7,615 nucleotides of DNA. Origin: Sphingomonadaceae bacterium (GTDB taxonomy: Bacteria; Pseudomonadota; Alphaproteobacteria; Sphingomonadales; Sphingomonadaceae). The notes beneath the pieces are model-generated. The model had not been told where the DNA came from. It saw only the letters and a list, made by a program, of their open reading frames with translations, and ran no database searches. Location of the stretch: the NCBI GenBank assembly GCA_016462305.1, contig JAEMTM010000084.1, forward strand, positions 1-7,615, written 5' to 3'. The translations under genes and the position numbers were made by a program. Position 1 is the stretch's first letter, and each line of letters starts with the position of its first letter. Of this stretch, positions 1 to 5,843 are shown piece by piece.

Positions 1-1
1 A

Positions 2-77
<76 letters not shown>

Positions 78-120
78 CCATTTCGGGATGGCCAGATGCG
101 CAGTCCCGTTTGGAGCGCCG

Positions 121-149
121 CCTTTGATGGGTTTGGCGGGCTTTGTCAA
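121..149 (-). promoter_or_regulatory. Probable promoter of the tRNA-Lys gene
   Basis: The minus strand carries CTTGACA, with a perfect -35 hexamer TTGACA at 149-144, about 70 bases upstream of the mature tRNA 5' end and just past the rodA stop codon. With a 17-base spacer the -10 hexamer would be CAAAGG (126-121), a poor match to TATAAT. Strong stable-RNA promoters in alphaproteobacteria often depend on the -35 element, so the site is plausible, but the -10 assignment is uncertain. The rest of the 78-165 gap shows no convincing stem followed by a T run. I therefore see no intrinsic terminator after rodA, and read-through from the operon into the tRNA is possible. Confidence 0.5.
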
Positions 150-165
150 GCGGGCCTTACCCGAT

Positions 166-1278
166 TTATTGGAATTGGCCGCGCTTTGCGCCGGGGTGGC
201 GTTCGATGGACATGATGATGCCGACGCACAGCATCATCGTCAGCATCGAATTTCCGCCATGGCTGACAAAGGGCAAAGGAATGCCGGCAACAGGGGCAAG
301 GCCAACGACCATCAACAGGTTGATCATGATGTAAAAGAAAATCGTGCAGGTCAGGCCAGCGGCGACCAATTGGCCATAGCGGGTCTTGCTTTGCATCGCG
401 ACGGTCAAGCCCCAACGCATGAGCAGGAAATAGAGAAACAGGATGAAGAAACCGCCGATTATGCCCCATTCTTCGGCCATGGTGGCAAAGACGAAGTCGG
501 TATGGCCTTCGGGGAGATAATCCAAATGGCTTTGCGTGCCATTGCCAAAGCCTTTGCCAAATATGCCGCCCGAACCAATGGCGATTTTCGACTGGGTGAT
601 ATGATAGCCAGCGCCCAAAGGGTCATTTTCGGGATTGAGGAAAATAAGAACGCGGTCCTGCTGATAGGGTTTGAGGCCAAAGAAATAGACCAAAGGCGCA
701 AGAACGGCGATGCCCGCACCAGCGCCCCAAAAATAGATCAGCGGCAAACCGGCCATAAAGCCCACGACGCCCAAGCCAAAGGCATAAGCAATAGCAGCGT
801 CGAAATCAGGCTGAATAATCACCAGCGCGCTTGGCAGCAACAACAGCGCGCCCAGCGGCCAAACGGCCTCAATGCCAAATATGCGGTTCGGCGGAAGCCG
901 GTCGAAAAACCACGCGGCGGTAAGAACCATCACCGGTTTCATAAGCTCCGACGGTTGCAGCGTGATGATGCCCAAGTTGATCCAGCGCTGGCTACCGCCG
1001 CCAACAAACCCCAAAAGTTCGACCACTATCAGGAGAATAAGCAAAAGCAGATAGAGCGGGAAGGTAATGGATTTCCAAAACTCCAGCGTCATCCGCGACA
1101 TGATGATGACCATGCCAAGAAACACCAAAAAGCTCAGGACATGCTTGCCCGCCCATGGGCTAAAATGCCCACCCGCAGCGGAATAGAGCACAGCAGCGCC
1201 AAAGCCCACCAACGCCATCAGGATGAAAATGACACGCCACGGCAGCGCAGCAATGGGGGCCGGGACGATGCCGTTCAT
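166..1278 (-). CDS. rodA: RodA, SEDS-family peptidoglycan glycosyltransferase of the elongasome
   Basis: This 370-residue polytopic membrane protein polymerises glycan strands from lipid II during lateral wall growth, paired with PBP2. It is almost entirely hydrophobic segments, about ten in number, as expected for SEDS proteins. Visible family motifs are GSQRWINLG (95-103), QPSELMKP (108-115), the GYHITQSKIAIGSGG block (224-238) and EGHTDFVFA (257-265). By position, Asp261 in the last of these corresponds to the SEDS catalytic aspartate (Asp262 in E. coli RodA). The C-terminal SEDS signature reads PFVSHGGNS (336-344), with His where SYGG is usual. The segment normally resembling QPDLGTA reads QPDFDAA (156-162). 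The start codon overlaps the PBP2 stop as ATGA and has no clear Shine-Dalgarno of its own, so translation is probably coupled. FtsW is the alternative family member, but the context and EGHTDF block favour RodA. Confidence 0.96.
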   Translation of the reverse strand: MNGIVPAPIAALPWRVIFILMALVGFGAAVLYSAAGGHFSPWAGKHVLSFLVFLGMVIIMSRMTLEFWKSITFPLYLLLLILLIVVELLGFVGGGSQRWINLGIITLQPSELMKPVMVLTAAWFFDRLPPNRIFGIEAVWPLGALLLLPSALVIIQPDFDAAIAYAFGLGVVGFMAGLPLIYFWGAGAGIAVLAPLVYFFGLKPYQQDRVLIFLNPENDPLGAGYHITQSKIAIGSGGIFGKGFGNGTQSHLDYLPEGHTDFVFATMAEEWGIIGGFFILFLYFLLMRWGLTVAMQSKTRYGQLVAAGLTCTIFFYIMINLLMVVGLAPVAGIPLPFVSHGGNSMLTMMLCVGIIMSIERHPGAKRGQFQ

Positions 1279-3182
1279 GCGGTTGGGTCCAAAGGGGGAG
1301 GCGGTGCTGGCTGATTTTGGAACATGGCATATTTGGCCGCCATGCGTTGTTCGATAGTGCCGCCCCAGCCAGCCTCCAACGCCTCCAGCGAGGCCATCGC
1401 CTGTGCACGGTCATAGAGGAAGGTCAACACATCCTTGGCAATCGGGGCCGCTGCGCGTGCGCCGCCCATGCCATGTTCGATCACAACCGCTGCGCCGTAA
1501 CGCGGCTGATCCACCGGGGCAAAGCACACGAACAGGCCATGATCGCGATATTTCCAAGCGCCCGACTGTCCACGTTGCGACCCTGATATGCGGCGGACCT
1601 GCGCTGTTCCGGTTTTTCCGCCCATCGCGATGTTTTCGAGCATTAGCCTGCTGCGTACGGCGGTCCCGGCGCCGTTGACGACCAAATTCATGCCTTCCCG
1701 CACGACATCGAGATGCGCCTTGGGAAATGACAAAGGCTTGGCCGCTGCGCGTTTCTGCAACAGAATTTCCGGCTGTATGTTCAAGCCAGAGGCTATGCGC
1801 GCCGCCATCAGGCCCAGTTGGAACGGGCTGGCGATAATATAACCCTGACCAATGACGGCATTGAGCGTGTCGGACTCAGTCCATTTCTGGTCATATTTGC
1901 GCATTTTCCATACGCTATCGGGAACAGTGCCATAACGTTGCGACGGGAAAGGCAAAGGAAATTCCTGCCCCAGCCCAAGCTCGCGCGCGACGGGTGCGAT
2001 ATTGTCATAGCCAATCCGCCGCCCCATGGAATAGAAATAGGTATTGCAGCTTTTCATGATCGCGGTGGTCATGTTGACTGGGCCATGCCGCCCAAGGCAT
2101 TTGTAGACGCGATTGCCAAGCCGGTATCCGCCATTGCAGATAACTATTTCTTCAGGATCGACCCCGTGACGCAGCATGGCAAGCCCAGCAACGGGTTTCA
2201 ACGTCGACCCCGGTGGATACAGCCCCTGAAGCGCCTTGTTCAGCATGGGGATATGGTCGTCACTATTCAGCATCTTCCATTCGACGCGGCCGATGCCGTC
2301 GGAAAAGCTGTTGGGGTCGTAACAGGGCATTGATGCCATGGTAATGATGTCACCCGTCAGGCAATCGAATACCACCACGGACCCTGATTCAAGGCCAAGC
2401 CGTCGTGCGGCGTAATTGTGCAGGTCAATATCGATGGTCAATTGGACAGGCTTGCCGGGCGTATCGGGCCGGGTGGTCAGTTCACGCACGATCTTGCCGC
2501 GTGCGGTGACTTCGGTCCGCTTGGCACCGGGTTCGCCCTGCAGCCTGTCCTCAAGCGTTTTTTCGAGGCCATCCTTGCCAACCTTAAACCCCGGCGTAAT
2601 CAGCAGCGGTTTTTTGTTCTTCTGATATTCCTCAGCAGACACCGTGCCGACATAGCCGATTAGATGCCCGACCGCTGCGCCGCTGGGGTAGAAGCGCGAA
2701 TAGCCTTGGCGTGTGCTGACGCCGGGCAGGTCTGGTAAGCGCACGCTGACCGCTGCGAACCGGTCATAATCCAGGCCGTCGGCGACTTGCACCGGTTGAA
2801 ACCCTTGTGCATTTTTCAACTCGCGATGGATGCGGTCGACATCGTCTGTTGAAAGCGCCAGCAATTCGGCCAAAGTCTGAACTGTCTCGTCTTTTTTTGC
2901 CAGCCGGTCGGGAATGATGTCGACGCGAAAATCGGCGCGGTTGGTTGCTATAGGCTTTCCAAAACGGTCAATGAACCAGCCCCGGCGCGGCGGGATGATG
3001 GTCAGGTTGACGCGGTTACTTTCGGCGAGCAGCTTGTATTTTTCATTATCCGCAACGGCGATATAGGACATGCGCGCGGCAACGGTCAGGCCAATGGCGG
3101 CCTGCACGCCGGCCACAAAGGCGGCGCGGCGGGTGAAGGTGAAGTCAAGCTGTCCTGATGTTACCTGTTTTTCGACTTTCAT
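1275..3182 (-). CDS. mrdA: Penicillin-binding protein 2 (MrdA), elongation-specific DD-transpeptidase
   Basis: This 635-residue monofunctional class B PBP cross-links peptidoglycan in the periplasm with RodA. Numbering is from the ATG at 3182. A single N-terminal membrane anchor lies at about residues 21-43. The PBP dimerisation or pedestal domain follows, with PPRRGWFIDRFGKPIA at 64-79. The transpeptidase domain has S326-T-L-K329 (acylated serine), S378-C-N380 (SxN) and K523-T-G-T526. Between the first two motifs C349, C362, H366 and C379 could form a metal site. The C-terminus is proline-rich. The frame stays open to an ATG at 3215, giving 11 more residues. I prefer 3182 because it makes a 4-base ATGA overlap with the mreD stop, matching the other junctions, and the upstream start has no visible ribosome-binding site. 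The neighbours (mreBCD and rodA) exclude the division paralogue FtsI. Confidence 0.96.
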   Translation of the reverse strand: MKVEKQVTSGQLDFTFTRRAAFVAGVQAAIGLTVAARMSYIAVADNEKYKLLAESNRVNLTIIPPRRGWFIDRFGKPIATNRADFRVDIIPDRLAKKDETVQTLAELLALSTDDVDRIHRELKNAQGFQPVQVADGLDYDRFAAVSVRLPDLPGVSTRQGYSRFYPSGAAVGHLIGYVGTVSAEEYQKNKKPLLITPGFKVGKDGLEKTLEDRLQGEPGAKRTEVTARGKIVRELTTRPDTPGKPVQLTIDIDLHNYAARRLGLESGSVVVFDCLTGDIITMASMPCYDPNSFSDGIGRVEWKMLNSDDHIPMLNKALQGLYPPGSTLKPVAGLAMLRHGVDPEEIVICNGGYRLGNRVYKCLGRHGPVNMTTAIMKSCNTYFYSMGRRIGYDNIAPVARELGLGQEFPLPFPSQRYGTVPDSVWKMRKYDQKWTESDTLNAVIGQGYIIASPFQLGLMAARIASGLNIQPEILLQKRAAAKPLSFPKAHLDVVREGMNLVVNGAGTAVRSRLMLENIAMGGKTGTAQVRRISGSQRGQSGAWKYRDHGLFVCFAPVDQPRYGAAVVIEHGMGGARAAAPIAKDVLTFLYDRAQAMASLEALEAGWGGTIEQRMAAKYAMFQNQPAPPPPLDPTA

Positions 3183-3733
3183 GTTGCCAATCGCCAGCTG
3201 TCGAGACGCGCACATATTCGCACGACGAGCGGATATAGCAATATGGACAAGATGATCTGCGGTAATAAAATTATCGGGTCAGGCGCGGCGTGGGCGAGAC
3301 CTGCGATCCACCAACCGCCCAGCAGCACAATTGTGATGAGCAAGGCGGCAATCAACCAATCCTGCAGATAATCGCGCCATATGGTCCGAGAATCGATAAT
3401 TTCGACAATGAGCATCGCGAGGGACCAGAGCAGGCCAGCGCTGCCAAAAGGTTGGCCGCTGAACAGATCATCCATCAATCCAAATGGAACGCCAGACCAC
3501 ACGGGCAATAATCCGGGCCGCATCAGACGCCAGCTTAAAAACATCAATAGCCCAAATGGCGGCAAAAGCGGTCCGGAACTAAAAAAGGGCAGGGTGGTGA
3601 CCATCGACGCCAAAATCACTGAGGCAATCGGAATCGCCAACATTTTGAGCCTCGACTGTTCGCGGTCAAAACGACTTTCATATTCCCGTCCTGACCGTGT
3701 CGGCAATCGAATGGCGCTGACCGGAATTTTCAT
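3179..3733 (-). CDS. mreD: MreD, rod-shape-determining membrane protein
   Basis: This 184-residue integral membrane protein links the MreB cytoskeleton to the wall-synthesis machinery together with MreC. The first 30 residues are charged and probably cytoplasmic. About five or six hydrophobic segments follow, at roughly 31-50, 56-70, 76-92, 98-113, 124-146 and 153-175. The best recognisable block is GLMDDLFSGQPFGSAGLLW (85-103), which resembles the conserved MreD core. MreD diverges strongly between phyla, so the assignment rests on this block, the size, the membrane topology and the position between mreC and mrdA. The ATG overlaps the mreC stop by four bases (ATGA, 3733-3730). An AAGAAG stretch about seven bases upstream may help initiation. 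A later Met31 is possible but would remove the coupling. Confidence 0.92.
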   Translation of the reverse strand: MKIPVSAIRLPTRSGREYESRFDREQSRLKMLAIPIASVILASMVTTLPFFSSGPLLPPFGLLMFLSWRLMRPGLLPVWSGVPFGLMDDLFSGQPFGSAGLLWSLAMLIVEIIDSRTIWRDYLQDWLIAALLITIVLLGGWWIAGLAHAAPDPIILLPQIILSILLYPLVVRICARLDSWRLAT

Positions 3734-4632
3734 TCCGCGACTTCTTTGGTTTTGCCATCAGGGGCTATCGCTTGCTGTTCGGCTCTCGCCGCACCCAGAT
3801 AAGGTTTCATCACAACGGCATAGGGCGTGTTGGCTGGATCGGCAAAGGGCAGGCCAAGCGCACCGTCACTGGTTTTGCGGATGACCCGCGCAAAGGGGAT
3901 ATTCGCGCCATAGAGCCCGCCATTGCCAGAGGTGATAATGATGTCACCGACCTTGAAAGGGCTTTCGCCCATGTTCAGCGGCTTGATAAGGACGAGCCCG
4001 TTGCCAAGGCCCGCCGAAAATGCCGGAAGACCATCGCTGGCCCGCATGACCGGAACCAGATTTTCGCTGTCCGTTACCAACAGCACGCGTGCGGTCGTTG
4101 GCCCTGTTTCTATCACGCGGCCGATAAGTCCGGCCGGCCCTTGTACAGCCTGTGCGCGTTCAACCCCGAAGTTACGTCCAATGGATAAGGTGGCGACCCG
4201 CCTTGTGCTTGATGCGGTGGAACTGATCAGGCGACCAACGGCCACTTGCTGCGGATCGTCATCAGATATGTTGAGCAAACCGCGCAGCCGGGCATTTTCC
4301 ACACGCAGGGCCTGTGCCTCGATGAATGCGCTGCGGTTCGCCTTCAGTTCTTTTTCGAGCGTTACATTTTTCGATGCTGCGTCGATATAGGCTGAAAAAT
4401 TGCGCGTCAGGGCTTGGGTGGATTGCCGTGCAGCATTGACCACGCGCGCGACCGGAGCGGTAATTTCCGAACCTAAGGTTCGCAACGCAGAAAATCCAGC
4501 CGGATCGACCACCGAAATCGTCAAAAGCAGCGCAGCCACTATTGTCCCTGCAATTGCGACCACATAGGTCACGAACAGGCCATATTGCGCCTTCCGGGAA
4601 AATCCGGGGCGCCGATGTGGCGGCGGCGCCAT
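3730..4632 (-). CDS. mreC: MreC, rod-shape-determining periplasmic scaffold
   Basis: This 300-residue bitopic inner-membrane protein acts as the periplasmic scaffold of the elongasome. In studied species MreC binds and activates PBP2. The architecture is complete. A short basic cytoplasmic tail (1-16) precedes one transmembrane helix (about 17-40). A helical, coiled-coil-prone segment follows (about 85-122, including NVTLEKELKANR and LRVENARLRGLL). The double beta-barrel domain (about 128-280) contains GLIGRVIETGPTTARVLLVTD (168-188, overlapping family signatures) and VGDIIITSGNGGLYG (228-242). A short polar tail ends the protein. It begins 12 bases after the mreB stop. The ATG is preceded by purine-rich AAGG and GGGG stretches, but the spacing to a clear Shine-Dalgarno is not ideal. 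It overlaps mreD by ATGA. Confidence 0.95.
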   Translation of the reverse strand: MAPPPHRRPGFSRKAQYGLFVTYVVAIAGTIVAALLLTISVVDPAGFSALRTLGSEITAPVARVVNAARQSTQALTRNFSAYIDAASKNVTLEKELKANRSAFIEAQALRVENARLRGLLNISDDDPQQVAVGRLISSTASSTRRVATLSIGRNFGVERAQAVQGPAGLIGRVIETGPTTARVLLVTDSENLVPVMRASDGLPAFSAGLGNGLVLIKPLNMGESPFKVGDIIITSGNGGLYGANIPFARVIRKTSDGALGLPFADPANTPYAVVMKPYLGAARAEQQAIAPDGKTKEVAE

Positions 4633-4644
4633 CCTAACCCCGCC

Positions 4645-5685
4645 TTAAGCGGTGAGCAGGACGCCACGGAAGATCGGGTCTTCCATGGCCCTGCCGGTGC
4701 CAATGGCAACGCAGGTCAGCGGGTCTTCGGCAACGGTTACAGGAAGGCCGGTTTCATCGCGCAGAAATTCGTCAAGGCCAGCCATCAACGCGCCGCCACC
4801 GGTCAGAACGATACCTTGATCGACAATATCGGCCGCGAGTTCGGGTGCGGTGTTTTCCAACGCAACGCGCACACCTTCAAGGATGGTGCCGATCGGTTCG
4901 GACAAAGCTTCGGCAATCTGGCCCTGATTGATCGAAATTTCCTTTGGTACGCCGTTCACAAGGTCGCGGCCTTTGATCAGCAAGGTCTGCCCAATGCCAT
5001 CGGCTGGCTGACGAGCGGTGCCGAAATCCTTCTTGATCCGCTCCGCCGTGGCTTCACCGATCAGCAGGTTATGATGTCGTCGAACATAGGACACAATCGC
5101 CTCATCCATCTTATCACCACCAGTACGAACGGAGGTTGTGTACGCAAGGCCGCGTAAGGAAAGGATAGCAACTTCAGTCGTGCCACCGCCAATATCGACA
5201 ACCATTGATCCAATGGGTTCGGTTACGGGCATATCTGCACCAATCGCGGCCGCCATCGGCTCTTCGATCAAGAACACTTCTGATGCGCCCGCGTTCGATG
5301 CGGCATCGCGAATCGCACGCCGTTCTACTGAGGTCGATCCCGACGGAACGCAGATAACGATTTCGGGGTAGCTAAACATGCGGCGCTTGCCGTGCACTTT
5401 GTGGATGAAGTATTTGATCATCTGCTCGGCAACATCAATGTCTGCAATCACGCCATCGCGTAACGGGCGTATCGCCTCAATACTGTCGGGTGTCTTACCC
5501 ATCATCAGCTTTGCGTCATCGCCAACGGCCTTTACGCGCTTGATACCATTCAGGGTTTCAATCGCCACGACTGACGGTTCGTTCAAGACGATGCCCTGGC
5601 CGCGCACATAGACGACCGTGTTGGCGGTGCCGAGATCAATAGCCATGTCCTGTGATGCGAAACGGAAAAACTTGCCAAATACCAT
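4645..5685 (-). CDS. mreB: MreB, bacterial actin homologue directing lateral wall growth
   Basis: This 346-residue actin-fold ATPase forms membrane-associated filaments that guide the elongasome. Actin-family nucleotide-binding motifs are intact: phosphate-1 DLGTANT (17-23), IEEPMAAAIGA (140-150, catalytic-region glutamate), phosphate-2 DIGGGTTE (164-171) and the adenosine motif LTGGGALMAGL (294-304). The N-terminal MVFGKFFRFA is hydrophobic and basic, typical of the membrane-binding end of Gram-negative MreB. The frame is open further upstream to a GTG at 5769, adding 28 residues with no family resemblance. I choose the ATG at 5685 because it gives the usual MreB length and N-terminus, and GGGTGA lies seven bases upstream (5698-5693). 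It is the first gene of the operon and faces away from mutL. Confidence 0.97.
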   Translation of the reverse strand: MVFGKFFRFASQDMAIDLGTANTVVYVRGQGIVLNEPSVVAIETLNGIKRVKAVGDDAKLMMGKTPDSIEAIRPLRDGVIADIDVAEQMIKYFIHKVHGKRRMFSYPEIVICVPSGSTSVERRAIRDAASNAGASEVFLIEEPMAAAIGADMPVTEPIGSMVVDIGGGTTEVAILSLRGLAYTTSVRTGGDKMDEAIVSYVRRHHNLLIGEATAERIKKDFGTARQPADGIGQTLLIKGRDLVNGVPKEISINQGQIAEALSEPIGTILEGVRVALENTAPELAADIVDQGIVLTGGGALMAGLDEFLRDETGLPVTVAEDPLTCVAIGTGRAMEDPIFRGVLLTA

Positions 5686-5692
5686 GTAATAT

Positions 5693-5713
5693 TCACCCAA
5701 TCCGGTTTGGTGA
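5693..5713 (-). promoter_or_regulatory. Imperfect hairpin enclosing the mreB Shine-Dalgarno sequence
   Basis: On the mreB mRNA strand the segment reads TCACC-A-AA, loop CCGGA, then TT-G-GGTGA. It has a 5-bp lower stem, one A-G mismatch, a 2-bp upper stem and a 5-base loop. The 3' arm contains GGGTGA, the best Shine-Dalgarno for the chosen mreB ATG seven bases downstream. If it forms, the fold would partly mask the ribosome-binding site. The pairing is seen directly. Stability is modest, and any regulatory role is inference. Confidence 0.35.
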
Positions 5714-5760
5714 GAGCCCTTTGGAGCGCCCAAATAATCGCGCGGTCCTAGCGGAGTTTG

Positions 5761-5776
5761 CTGTTTCACGAAACAG
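5761..5776. repeat. Perfect inverted repeat, operator-like and parS-like
   Basis: The sequence CTGTTTC-AC-GAAACAG has two perfect 7-base arms around a 2-base centre. The spacer is too short for a good RNA hairpin loop, so a dimeric DNA-binding protein is the more natural reader. Its core TGTTTCAC...GAAACA matches the chromosomal parS consensus TGTTTCACGTGAAACA except that the central two bases are missing. It lies about 76 bases upstream of the mreB start and 68 bases upstream of mutL. What binds it, if anything, is unknown. Confidence 0.55.
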
Positions 5777-5843
5777 ATATTTGGCTGGATTGCGAACGAT
5801 TAAGGAGTCGCCTGAACAGAGCGCTTGGGCTAGGAACCTTCAG

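Larger units (their letters stand above)
5686..5843. promoter_or_regulatory. Divergent mreB/mutL intergenic control region
   Basis: This 158-base stretch separates the two divergent starts and must hold or border promoters for both the mreBCD-mrdA-rodA operon and mutL. No close match to a -35/-10 consensus is visible in either direction. The best mreB candidate is TTAATC (5803-5798, minus strand) with TATCTG (5779-5774) at 18 bases, each about half-matching, so it is weak. The region also contains a perfect 7+7 inverted repeat, one GAGTC (5805-5809) that fits the GANTC target of the alphaproteobacterial CcrM methylase, and the mreB leader hairpin. The mutL Shine-Dalgarno AGGAA is at 5832-5836. 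Confidence 0.6.

Noticed and set aside
78..165. A possible intrinsic terminator after rodA.
   Set aside because: Repeated CGGGC-like stretches occur, but they are in the same orientation and do not pair, and no T run follows on the minus strand.
88..1314. A long plus-strand reading frame of 408 codons antisense to rodA.
   Set aside because: It is the mirror of a highly hydrophobic membrane gene, so it reads as a low-complexity protein rich in His, Gln, Lys and Asp with no recognisable domain. The minus-strand frame encodes an unmistakable RodA.
3183..3215. An 11-codon upstream extension of PBP2 starting at ATG 3215.
   Set aside because: It would deepen the overlap with mreD to 37 bases without a visible ribosome-binding site. 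The ATG at 3182 gives the same ATGA overlap seen at two other junctions of this operon.
5686..5769. A 28-codon upstream extension of mreB starting at GTG 5769.
   Set aside because: The extra residues have no resemblance to MreB. The GTG sits inside the inverted repeat with no Shine-Dalgarno, and the downstream ATG gives the normal family length and N-terminus.
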